Below are positions 1-11,084 of a stretch of 64,000 bases of DNA, in pieces. The DNA is from Straminergon stramineum (lineage: Eukaryota; Streptophyta; Bryopsida; Hypnales; Calliergonaceae), in contig OY987266.1 in the NCBI GenBank assembly GCA_963920665.1, positions 17,303,001 to 17,367,000 on the forward strand. Reading direction: 5' to 3'. The notes under the pieces are model-generated. The model worked only from the letters and a program-made list of their open reading frames with translations, had not been told where the DNA came from and did no database searches. The stretch's first letter is position 1; each line of letters opens with the position of its first letter. Both the position numbers and the translations under genes were made by a program.

Positions 1-388
1 TGATTCCTCCTCTTTATAGTTTGTTAAGAAGAAGGCATCATCTTCAAGCTACTTCAACTAACGTCATATTTCACTCTACATTATTGTAATGAAATCCATT
101 CAAAAAACATGTAAATATACATTTTTACATAATACTTGCATTTACAATGTGACAACGATATTATGGGAGTTAAGAGTATTTAAGTATTTTAGATAAAGTC
201 AATTAGTATAATTATCATTTCATTGCCACTTGTTTCTATCCTACCTTCATCCAAGAGTCATCCAAGTCCGTACTTATTCATCTAATTTTCAGTAGAAAAA
301 ATGTAGATTCGCAAGAGGGCTTCAATTCTGAGAAGTGTTGAAGAGGATTTTAGGATTATATTTATTTCATCATTTCTTGAATTGTTGA
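1..388. other. AT-rich intergenic DNA, no gene seen
   Basis: I see no convincing exon, RNA gene or transposon boundary in this stretch. It leads into the left terminal inverted repeat of the element that begins near 389. Confidence 0.5.
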
Positions 389-1122
389 GTCATTGCAAGA
401 AACACCGGTCCTATTCTTCATCACAATTGGAGTATTGTTGTTATCACTAGCTCTAACTTTTGAAGCACAAGACCAATGAACAAAATATTTCTAGAGAAGA
501 TGTTTAACTTGATGGTAATAAGATCCTTTAATTTTTAGAAATTTTCAAAAATTATATTATATTTAAAATTGAAGTCTTTTTATTTGTCACACTTTGAGAT
601 TTACGGATTTTTCACTACGTTTAGAGTACCCAAATTGAATGATCTAGAGTTGAAATTTGGTGGTCTATTTCCATACTAAGGGAAGATATGCGTACCAAGG
701 GGCATCTAAAAGTATATTATTTTATGTCCTCTAGGCCCATACAAATAGAGCTCCCTTGCACAAGCATTTGTGAACATTGAAGCTAGTTTCAACTTCAATT
801 TTTTGGTGAAATTTGATCACCATCAAGTACTCATAAATGGCCAATTTTTCTTTTTTTTTGCTCATTATTTTATACTTATTATTAATTTTTACTTCATTAC
901 CTCAGTGGATCTATTTTCTGTGACAATTTGTCTTTTTTTTTCTCACCATATGGTTTTAGTACTCGCAAGTAGTCCATAGTACTTGCATCGATATTTTTAG
1001 CCATTCATTTTTTCAATCTATGGTTGTGATAGTTTTGTTATTTTGTATTCGTAGTACTCCAAGTCTGAAATCCAGATTTTGCAAAAACACTTCAAAAAAT
1101 GCATAGTGTTTCTTGCAATGAC
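389..1122. mobile_element. Non-autonomous TIR element, family B copy 1
   Basis: The left end reads GTCATTGCAAGAAACAC and the right end is its exact reverse complement (GTGTTTCTTGCAATGAC), giving a perfect 17-bp terminal inverted repeat around 734 bp. No transposase-like ORF lies inside; the 69-codon and 61-codon ORFs nearby are low-complexity. No clear target duplication remains. The same terminus occurs in copy 2 at 1456-2217, which makes this a family rather than a chance repeat. Confidence 0.7.
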
Positions 1123-1455
1123 CCTATTACCTTATTTATTTCTTTGAATTGCTCCCCTATTTCTATTCACCACAAGACACTAGTAGTAGGATTTTAAGTG
1201 TTACATCACGTTTGGATGGACAGCTGATTGATGAAACATTAGCATTCAACTCTAGCATCTGTCAAGATCCAAAAATTAATTTTTGTGATGGAATGTTCAT
1301 CCATCCAAAGTCCAAGTCATCAAAAACAATTTAATTTTTTGGCTCATATGAATCATAAGTCCTATTGTGTCAAAACGTATTCTAGCGAATGCTAATGAAA
1401 ATCTTAATAGGAAAATCCATTGTTATGTTAGGATAAAAAAAATTGATTTATTAGA

Positions 1456-2217
1456 GGGTGATTGCAAGAAACACTTCACATTTTTGGCTCAAAAACGCAA
1501 TTTCTAGATATATGACCGATAGTACTATGGACTACTATTAATTTTGCTCATCAACATGTGCCTGCAAATCTCAACCATTGATTTGGGGTGCTTGTTGATC
1601 GACATCGTTGATTTAGTACTATATAGTACTATAGACTACTATATAGTACTATAGAAGTCATTGGGAGCAAAAAATAACAGAATAGGGATCTATGAACCTT
1701 TTCATTTTTAGTAATTCAAAAAAAATTCAAAATATTCCCATGAAAAATCTATTTTCATAGACAAGCATGCTCTCACATTGCACCAAAAATTTCTTCAATG
1801 AAAATTTTCTCCTGCCTCCCAAATGCATGTGAACAATGGTCACTTTGGCCCCATGTAGACACCTCATACAAAGGTGTTTTGCAAAAAACTCTTCGTCCGT
1901 CATTGAAATGCAAGTACACCTCCAACTTCTCCAATTTGTGGCTTCCAATTCACATTTTGGGGTACAACATCACACTTAAACCCCCCCCAAATGGCCAAGG
2001 TAGACATCCAATTGGGGCACCTTAAAAATAGTAAAGTAATTTTTTTTTAAATAAGAAAAATTAGAGAATGTGTGAAACTTTTATGTGTACCTTCATTCCA
2101 AATTTCAAGACAAACGGACTTATGATGCAAAAGTTATGACAAAAAAACTATGTGTATAAGGTCAAAGGGACAAAAAATAGTAATTCTTGCAATCTCAAGT
2201 GATTCTTGCAATCACCC
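1456..2217. mobile_element. Non-autonomous TIR element, family B copy 2, with TAGA duplication
   Basis: The left terminus GGGTGATTGCAAGAAACAC is matched at the right by its reverse complement with a single mismatch. The element is flanked by TAGA on both sides (1452-1455 and 2218-2221), a clean 4-bp target-site duplication. The interior (762 bp) is non-coding and includes a cluster of AGTACTA palindromes near 1615-1650. The termini match copy 1 at 389-1122. The superfamily is not certain. Confidence 0.75.
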
Positions 2218-2221
2218 TAGA

Positions 2222-3661
2222 GGGGGGAGGCGATTTTGACTTGGTTGATTTGCCTTGTTGTATCATTGAGACACCAACTGTAGAGGGTTGGAACCATGGG
2301 CTAGTCATGGAGTAATGGAATGTAGTATGATGTTATGTATTCACCTTGAAGTGGCTTACGAGGCTATTGTTGGAAGATGTCGAGGGTGCTACATAGTAAT
2401 AGTATTTTTTTAGTTATGTTGAGTAGGATAAGTTACTTCATGCCTTGATGGAGTGGCTTACCTATCTTGCTTTACTCTAGTTTTTTAATTTTGAGATAGT
2501 ATTTTGGTTGTAGGACCTACACCAATTTAGAGTAGTTGAATGCTAAAGATGGGGAATAAAGTGAATAATCCAATAGCAATGGGTATTCAAAATGAAGTCA
2601 TAATAAATTCAGATGATATTGAGTAGATACTCATTCAAAGATATTCAATAGTAAATCAATAGTTCAATAGGTATTGGATAATGTTCAACACTAATATTAG
2701 GATTTTCAAGGTCACATTGTATTTGAACGGTTGGTTGGCTAATGAAATGTCAAGATTCAACCCTAGCATCCCTCAAGATTCAAATTTTTTTGATTATGGC
2801 TAATGTGAATCTTGATACTTTCCAACAACATTGACAGACATCTTGATGGGAAAATCTAGCATCATGTTAGGATAAAAAATCCTAGTTGTCAAGGGTGTAA
2901 TGAGTACATACAAACATTGAATGTAATACTACCTATTGGCCTATTTCGTAGTTTCATTGGGGTACACCCAAAGTACCAATGGTGTTGGTACACAAGAATT
3001 CATATTTCAATAGAAGAGTGTTGTATTGCTTACTATTTTTATTTGAAGAGATGTATTTTTTATTCGAAAAGATGGGACATGATTAGGTTTGAAAATATAA
3101 AAGAATAAAGAATTCCTTACTATACAATAAACTACTACCTCACAGAACAACATTGAATAGTCTTCTATGACACAATAAGATAAAGATTAAAAAATAATGT
3201 TTGTTTGGCATAAAAGTTAGACAAGGTAGAATCAAACATGCTTCTATCTGAATATACATACTAAAACTAGCTCCAATAGCCCATTTGAAGTAGTTCAAGA
3301 TGTCACTATCTTAGGTCCTTGAAGAGATTGAACTTTTCCCTAATGTATCCAAGGTTTTTTATCCTAACCTAACGTTGGCTTTCATGTTGGGATGTTTGTC
3401 CTAGTGACGGACAGGGAGTCAAAAAATAAAGGAAAATTTTACAGGATCTTGATGGACATTGGATTGAATTCTATAGTTTTGTCAGTTAGTTGTGCATCCA
3501 AACGTGACGTTGGGCTAACAACCCTGAATTTATCTAAAATTCATCAAAATAGGTATATTATATGGACTACATTCATTCTATATTCATCCAAATCAATAAG
3601 GAATGACGCAATATTCAAACTTTGTCACAAATGGAAATTATAACTTATGTAGTATTGAAGG
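2222..3661. other. AT-rich intergenic DNA, no gene seen
   Basis: Only short low-complexity ORFs occur here and none shows conserved protein character or splice structure. I see no RNA gene. Confidence 0.5.
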
Positions 3662-3903
3662 TTGCTATTATGTGAGCATAGGAGTGTGAGCCCATAAGCC
3701 TATAATACTACACACCTATCTTATAGATGTATATACCATAGAAACTATCTATGATTATAAGGTACATATATTACAAATACCTATATTATAGGTGTTTATG
3801 ATACATGATACACCTTTCATAGTGTAGGGTATCTATATTATAGGTACCTATAATGTAGGCTAAGAGCTCACAAGCTCACATTCTTAGGCTCACATACTAG
3901 CAA
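3662..3903. repeat. Foldback (hairpin) MITE-like element
   Basis: The outer ends TTGCTATTATGTGAGC (left) and GCTCACATACTAGCAA (right) are inverted repeats. Inverted similarity continues inward through 'agcctataat' and 'attataggtacc'-type segments, so most of the 242 bp can fold back on itself. It is non-coding. Confidence 0.6.
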
Positions 3904-5004
3904 TGTTGATCCAATATTGAATTAAAATATTTTGTATGTTTCTCATAATTAGACTGCCTCAATTGTGGTAGGAAATTGAAAGAGGATTCCAATACATCCT
4001 CACAATCCATAATGATTTTTTTGGAATTATGGGAATATTGCATCTATAAGAAAGAAAGTAAGTGTTAATTATATGTGTGATTTTAAATAGTAAACCTAGG
4101 CTCTCATATCTAGAGTGCTTACATTATTAGCAAGAATTGTAAGAATCAATGTTGGCAAAGGTTGCAATTAGATGTAGTGACCTTGACCCCTAAACCTTCT
4201 TCTTGTAAGTATTAATTCCATCACATCTTGCAATATCAATACAACACTTGAACAACTTGAATAATAATAGTTTTCAAAGAATTTTATATTAGAAAATTGA
4301 ACTTAAATTGTAAGCTTTTACAATCACTCTATAATAGTTAATATAGTAAACATTTATCTATAGGATTTTATCTCACTTAAAATTTTTATGGCAAAAAAAG
4401 TGAAGATCATCATTATATAGTAACATACTATTGTCAATTACATTAAAGTGGCATGATTTTGCACCAAAAATTGTGATATATAGAGAAAAAATATTAACAT
4501 GTAGGACATATATGAATTTTTATTTCAAAATAGGTGTTCTAAAAAGTGACACAATAATGAAATACCTCCACTTTAATGAAATCATCATTAATACCATGTA
4601 GCCAAGGTTAGAAAAAATTATTTTTAAAAACAAATGCCATAATTTTTGGAATATTATTTTATAAAAAAAATGGAATTAGGTAAAAATCTTTTTGCAATTA
4701 GGCATTTGCCAAATCACATATGCCAACTTTAATTGATTATTTTGCAAATGAAGTTGATGATGTTGAACTTAATCACAATGTATGGTGGTAAGGTAAGAAT
4801 TCTAGAAAAAATGCCTTTAAAAATTGATCACATTTAAGGGGAGCTAAACTATTTGAAATACTTTTTAGTAAAATTTTCTAGAAAAATAAATGAAAAAAGA
4901 ATCTAAACCAAAATGTTTTATATTATTTTGACCTTTCTAAAGTCTAGTATAAAGTTAGTTATGAATTTTTGAAGATAAAGTATGGTGGTCATTAAAAGTG
5001 TCCA
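3904..5004. other. AT-rich intergenic DNA, no gene seen
   Basis: No exon-like ORF, RNA gene or transposon end was recognised. Base composition is strongly AT, in contrast to the GC-richer LTR that follows. Confidence 0.5.
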
Positions 5005-6323
5005 TGTCGCGGCCCTAGTAACACCTTATAGCTCCAACCAGACTTCAAGAGCTCTTCACAACTTTCATAGCTCACCACGCTCCAATATTAGTATCACTTA
5101 GGTCCACTTAACTAGCAGTGCACATGCCACGCACTCACAACATTAATTCTCATTTCCAACTCACATTGCTAAGTCCTGGTACTCAAGACTTCTAGCATGC
5201 ACCCCACTCGTGGCACTTGGCATGTCACTTGGTGACATGGAGCGGAACTTCCATCTTATTGTGCTAGAACTGATGGTGGCACTACTCATCACGATTCTAA
5301 TTGCCCTTGGTTGTCACCTTACTTCATACTAGGCCCGTTGTACATTTGCTCCTCTCACATCAATACTAATCGGGACTCACAACTCGAGACACAAGACTGA
5401 AGGCCCAACAAGGAGTGGGACTCCAACCAACCAGTGTCCTGGGACACAAACACAAGTGTCCCAAGGAGCCTTGAAGCCGGTGGTGAAGTTACATCACCAC
5501 CTATGAGTTACCGGGACTCACCAAGGCTCCAAGAGTGAGTGAGGAGGGAGACCAACCCTTCCTATAGTACTCTCTGTAGTCTTTGGTAGACATGCACACC
5601 CCCTTGTGGGTCAAAAGGACTTCCCAAACCCCCTTGGGTTTTGGAAGACCACCCGTTCCCAACCGAGTTCCCCAAGTTCCTACTCCATTTGAACTCCCAA
5701 ACTTCCAAACGGTGTAACTTTGTTGTTAGGGCTTCAAATCCCACATGCAAGCCCATTTTGGATATCTACGCGATGATTAGATGTCTATGGACTGCTCACT
5801 TGTCCCATTTGGACAATTTCTCACAAAATTATGGCCCTTCAAAGATTCGGGTCCATCGGAAGTGGCATCACGCCTTCACCACGGCCCTTCTCTTGGTCAT
5901 AACTTTTGGCTCATGTCTTAAAACCTCGTAATGCTTGGCATTCTAGGTTCCTTGTCTTTGTAGCTTTTCAATGATATACTACATGACATATTTTGTTGAG
6001 TGATTCGTTAAGAACCCCTCACACCTAGCCTTTGAGTGTCCTGGCGCCACCAGGACACCCCCAACTTTGAACGGCCATAACTTCTAGCCTCCTAGTCCAA
6101 ATCATGCGTTCTTTGGACTGTTAGAAGCGTATTCTCAAGAGCTTTTCAAGAATGTATGACATGCCACTATGCCCTTTATAAACAAGGCGCCATTGCGCCC
6201 TGTTTACTCGAGAGTCTCTCATTTCTTCCTTGTTAGCCTATTGCAAGGCTTGGGAAGTCACCCCCAAGGTCCCCCTTGCTCACTAAGGCACTTCGGGCAC
6301 CCCAAGGAGATAGGGGCATGACA
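5005..6323 (+). mobile_element. Solo LTR of a Ty3/gypsy-like retrotransposon
   Basis: A GC-richer block begins TGTCGCGGCCCTA and ends TAGGGGCATGACA, giving the TG...CA ends and the imperfect terminal inverted repeat expected of an LTR. It is flanked by GTCCA (5000-5004) and ATCCA (6324-6328), a 5-bp target duplication with one mismatch. No gag-pol coding, primer-binding site or second LTR is next to it, so it is a solo LTR left by LTR-LTR recombination. A near-perfect palindrome with arms GTGTCCTGG and CCAGGACAC sits at 6036-6058. The TGTC...GACA ends are typical of plant Ty3 elements, but the superfamily call is an inference. Confidence 0.8.
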
Positions 6324-7240
6324 ATCCACCTCTTCAAATGTATATAATTGGTTTATTGATGACAATGCATTGAAAAAAGTGAATTGTACCTCTATGTTAC
6401 ATGGCACTTTCAAGGCCTTATTAATTTTAGGACCTCCTACCTTAACACAATATAAACCGTTCTTGCCGCTTGGAGATTTTGATAAGGTAAATCAACCTAT
6501 CACAAATAGATTGATTGGTTTGCCATGTTGATACTTTTGAAAATTCAATTTTTTTTCCATAGAAATACAAACATGAGAAATGAAGAGAGCATTTGAAATT
6601 TCATTTTTTTGACAAAGTATGAATTTGTTAAGAATTTTGAAGTATGTAGCCCAAATGGTTCAAAAAAATCTGTAGACTACTCCAAAACCATCAAAAAGAG
6701 TGCCCATAATGGTCATCAGATCATCTAAAGCAATTACAATATTTCCTAATATGTTTGCAATATTTTCTAACATGGACATGACATGATGGAATAAAAAAGT
6801 TAGTTCTTATAATGACTTTACATTGGAAAGATGGAAGTTCCTAAATTAGTCTCTTATAACTCCATCACCATCATACAAAGCACTGACTTTGGCCATTAAC
6901 CCACCTAATGAAGTCCTAGCCTCATTAATTAGAAAAAAAATCTCCCATGGATTGATAGAAAACTAAAATGGATTGTTTTGTAGATGTCTGCATTAGAGAG
7001 TTGGACTGTTATGGGTTGGTTTACCTTAATCCCTCCCTTGATTTTAGGAGTGAATTTTGTTTGATTTGTAGAGAGTCTTTGATTGGTTGAGAAGTTGTAG
7101 CACTCACCACTCCCTCTCTCTTGGGGGAGCAAAAGGCTCCCTCTAGCATTGGTTAATAATGTTATGAATCTCACTTCTTGGGGTTCTTAAGTTTTTGTTG
7201 TTGTAACAGTCCTTCCGGAGAGGTAAATTTTTATGTGTAA
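6324..7240. other. Intergenic DNA with a transposon-end fragment
   Basis: The string cctcctaccTTAA at 6431-6443 matches the right end plus TTAA of the GGTAGGAGG family seen at 7241-7564 and 45391-45927. The left end of that copy was not found. No gene is visible; the 81-codon minus ORF at 6929-7174 has no recognisable character. Confidence 0.45.
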
Positions 7241-7564
7241 GGTAGGAGGTTCTAAAAGCACACAAGTTCTATAATCGCCCACCTTTGTAAATGTACACTA
7301 TTTGAACATATTACTTTTTCATTGTACTAATGATGTACAAATAATGTACATTTGAGGAGTTGGGCGATTTTAGAGCCCTATGCCATTTCAACTTCAAAAA
7401 TTCATAACTAATTCTACAAAACTCCAAAAAATATGAAACGACTTGGGTTAGATGCCAATTCTATTTGTCTTTCAAGAAACATTTACTCAAAAATATTTCA
7501 AGAAGTTTTACCTCCCCAAATTGTGATTTCAGCTCTTAGATGAGCGCTTTATGGACCTCCTACC
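7241..7564. mobile_element. Small TTAA-type TIR element (GGTAGGAGG family)
   Basis: The left end GGTAGGAGGT and right end ACCTCCTACC are perfect inverted repeats around 324 bp. The flanks gTAA and TTAt are each one base from the TTAA duplication that is intact at the related element 45391-45927. The right-hand interior, around 'gaaacgacttgggttagat', is shared with the right parts of copies near 26.76-26.90 and 49.04-49.18 kb. No coding capacity. Confidence 0.7.
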
Positions 7565-7568
7565 TTAT

Positions 7569-9884
7569 GTAACACGTTTGTGAAAGTATGGCATGTAATT
7601 CTGCCCCAATTGAAGTAACATATTAAATTTCTTTTTTTTGGAGGGGGGCTACTTTCTATAGTTATATCTTTTGAGAATAAGTATGCTGTGGAATTGAAGT
7701 CAATATCTACCCCTTTGTGAATCTAAAATGTAATAAACCTTTCGTTTTACTCATCTTCTTTGAAGAATATTCTATCAGAACAATAATATCTCTAAGCATC
7801 CCAGAGTCTGATACTGTATTGTATAGTAGATTCTCAACACCACTTTGATTCTTGGTTCTTCTTCAAAAAAACATTATAATTCTTGAAAAATTGTATCTTC
7901 TAATTCCATCACTCATATCCATATAAATTTCCATATTTATGCACACCCTTTTGTAGATAATCTTCAATTTAACCAAAAACATCTCTAGTACTAGCCCTTA
8001 CAATAACTACACCTAAAATCAACCACACCAAAATGTCGACCTCCATTTCTGGATGGAAAATGAACAATTGAAACACCTATAATCGTGACCTTTAGGTGGT
8101 CAATTTCAATTTAAAGTGAAGGTTGATATCAATGAAGATATGGTGGCCAATTACTATAAGAAAATATACTCATTTAAAAAAGTGACTAAGTTAGTGCAGG
8201 ATAATTGTTTTTGGTGGATAATTACAGAAATAAAGAGGCCCCTTTTAGTAAGTGACTAGTGTAGGACATTTGTTTATCAACATGCAACATTAAATACAAA
8301 GGTAGATTATTTTATTTTAGCTAAAAAATTTGCCAGAAAAGGTTATTGTTCCACAAGGCCATAATCGTTATATTGAGACTTTTCACAGATTTTGAGACAG
8401 AATGCTAGTTATAGAAAAATTCATTTAAAAAAATAGTAATTGAAACCAAAAATAAATAATGCTCAAATAGTGATCCTATAATGAAATTCTAAAAGTTGGT
8501 GTTGTTACCTATTTATGAAAAAATACCAATAAAGAGATAAAACCGATTATCCTCAAGTCAAGGATAAAATTGAGACTGCGAAAGGTCTCAATATAACGAA
8601 TATGGCCTTCCACTTTATCTTATGAAGTTGTTGAAGAAGTAGACATGTTTCAATCTTTGCTTGGATGGTTTTTGCAGTACATTTGCTTGGTTTAATGTTT
8701 GTTTCAAGAGGTGTTTTGATACTACGTATCTCCCTTCTTGGTATTTATATCTTGCATTGTAGATTGGCCTAGATTACACTTTTAGCAATCTACTCTTGGT
8801 ATCTTTGAAAATTTATAACCTATGTAGCATGCTTCCAAAATTTATGCAACTACTTGCATTGTGATTTCTAATGCATTACCAATGTGCCATGACTATTTTT
8901 TAAGTTCTAGAGCATCTTGTTTGTTGTACCAAACTTATTTGAGCAATTTTAGATGTAGTTACCTTAGCCATAATGATTGCAAGGAAGAAATTTGGCAAGG
9001 TGGCACCACATGATTGGCTATAAGTAAACAATTTACAAGGCATAATCCACATCTTTTGAGAATTCAAAACCTTCACTTGTAACATTAGAGGGGATTTGAG
9101 ACCTCTGGAAGACCATTTTAGGATTGTTCTTGAAGTTATGAACACGCACACTACTAGTCAAAATATTAAATAATTGAAAATCAATAAATTTTTTAATAAA
9201 ATCAAGAAAAGATTAATTAAATTTATTCAAAATCAATTTTTAAAAATATGAAAAAACTAATTTAAAAATATTATCTAACATTGCAATGTCCCAACCAATT
9301 CAAAATTTGAAGTTCACAATCATTTGTAAATAAAGGATTTTTTCATCTTTAAAAACAATAATTTTTTTACTCATATTAAACTATCCTATGCAATTTTGTC
9401 CTTCTAGTTCCTTGATTCTTTATTTTGGAATTTTTCTTTTCTGATTTTTTTTGCCCACTATTTCCTACCATCCAAGAATTCATGATCTTGTTGAGGCCTA
9501 AAATCTCCTCTAATGTTTTCATGTTTGTCGAAGTAATTAGAAACATTATCATGAATAACAACATTCAAGAGCACTACATTGCCAAATTTTTTGCTCACAA
9601 CTATTATGATTGATAATGGTCAAGAACCATGCCAATACACTACATAATTCGACTAGTGTTATTTAGTAGCTCCATAACTAGACACCAACACAATTATATA
9701 CCATATTGGTATAGTTCTTGATCATTATCTAGTTCATAAAGATCTATAATGCAATTACATACAAAATATAACATGCTACAACAATACAAAATACCTACCT
9801 CCATATAGTATATAGTCTTGTATGAATTCTTTCATTCCTTCAACTAACGACAAAATAACCTTGTACGAATAGACTAGCCACCAT
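7569..9884. other. AT-rich intergenic DNA, no gene seen
   Basis: No credible exon, RNA gene or element boundary was found. The 83-codon minus ORF at 8900-9151 and the overlapping ORFs near 9.4-9.6 kb lack protein character. Confidence 0.45.
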
Positions 9885-10008
9885 GGAAATCATCTACTCG
9901 AAAAACATTCATTAGAAGTCAAACAATTGATTACTATGGAAATCATCCTTTTTGGTATAGTGTGAATCATCTATTCAAAAAACACTCATTGGAAGTCAAA
10001 CTACTCTA
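9885..10008. repeat. Degenerate tandem duplication
   Basis: A segment of about 50 bp (aatcatctactcgaaaaaca..., near 9889) is repeated about 75 bp downstream (near 9964) with several substitutions. It is non-coding and abuts the interleaved inverted repeats that start at 10053. Confidence 0.5.
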
Positions 10009-10052
10009 CAAGGTTTAATCTTTTTCACACAAAATTCCAATGATAAACATAA

Positions 10053-10171
10053 GGTAAACTATCCCATTCCATACCAAATGGGAGCCAACCCATTGCATGC
10101 TAAAATAGGAAAAGTTGCCAAAAACAGAATTAACCTTGGCTCCCATTTGGTCTGGAATGGGGTAGTTTACC
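10053..10171. mobile_element. Hairpin MITE with 36-bp arms (stem A)
   Basis: The arms 10053-10088 and 10136-10171 are inverted copies identical at 34 of 36 positions, beginning GGTAAACTA. The element is 119 bp and is flanked by ATAA (left) and TTAT (right), each one base from the TTAA target typical of the other elements here. The right arm overlaps by about four bases a second inverted repeat (stem B, 10101-10139 with 10237-10275). Confidence 0.75.
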
Positions 10172-10275
10172 TTATACACTTCTTACATAGAAGAATTCTT
10201 TGTCATTCATTAGACCATTTAGCCCACGTCATCATTCCAAGGTTAATTCTGTTTTTGGCAACTTTTCCTATTTTT
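10101..10275. repeat. Second inverted repeat (stem B) interleaved with stem A
   Basis: The segment 10101-10139 (taaaataggaaaagttgcca...) recurs inverted at 10237-10275 with at most one mismatch. Its left arm lies in the loop of stem A, while its right arm lies outside stem A, so the order is A-B-A'-B' rather than nested. Both stems cannot form at once as simple DNA hairpins. It is non-coding; a 74-codon ORF crossing it is a by-product. Confidence 0.75.
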
Positions 10276-11084
10276 ACTACAGTTATGACAATAATAGTTT
10301 AAAATTCTACCACATAGGTATGAATCATGCAAGTACTACAACACATGTATAAATCGCTTTTGAAAACTTTTATATGTTGCAAATAAAACTTCCCAAACAA
10401 CAAAACTTCAATGGTATTTCGAGAATTTGTCAAAGTTTCCTGATACACGACAGTGGATTACTCATCCCAGTCATTAGTCCCAAGTCATCATGGACTTCGC
10501 AAAACCGAGAAAAGAGTAATATTAATGGATCGCATCCCAATCGTTTTGTAGGCATACCTACGGACCACAGTTATTGGTGCCTATTTAACTGTGGTTCCTA
10601 AGTGGATTGAGACCACAGTAATATTGGTGCCAATACCTTATCGCTGTGTCTAAATCCACACATGAAGTGCAACAAAAGTTTATAATAACGTATCAAAACA
10701 AAAGGAAGGAGGATAAAAATTTTCGTTATTATCTGCGACTGGAACGGAATTAACTCAATATGATTGTTGTCAAACGTCCGAATGGAGTCGCAGATATGCA
10801 GCCAACATGATCAAGATTGTTCGTGAATAGTCAACTTTATTGACAAAGCTCTGACTTCTATCATCAATGCAGCCTGCAGATGCATCATCTCTGAGCAGGC
10901 GACGTAAAGATTCTAGTGTTGACAGCAAAACTAACTCCCTCGAAGCTCAAAATTTGCTTACATTCACTCCCTGCTCACGTAACTAAATTCAAATTTCACA
11001 GAACACCTGTACACAATTTTCATTCAGCACGAGTATGCATACTATGGAACATATAAGTGAAACGTACCAAGCTTGCAATGCACA
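10276..11084. other. 3' flank of the GABA-transaminase gene
   Basis: The 3' untranslated region and terminator of the minus-strand aminotransferase should lie here, just left of its stop at 11085. No clear poly(A) signal was fixed. The 75-codon plus ORF at 10374-10601 is not convincing. Confidence 0.4.

Noticed and set aside
10078..10302. 74-codon ORF across the interleaved inverted repeats
   Set aside because: It is created by the repeat arms and has no independent protein character.
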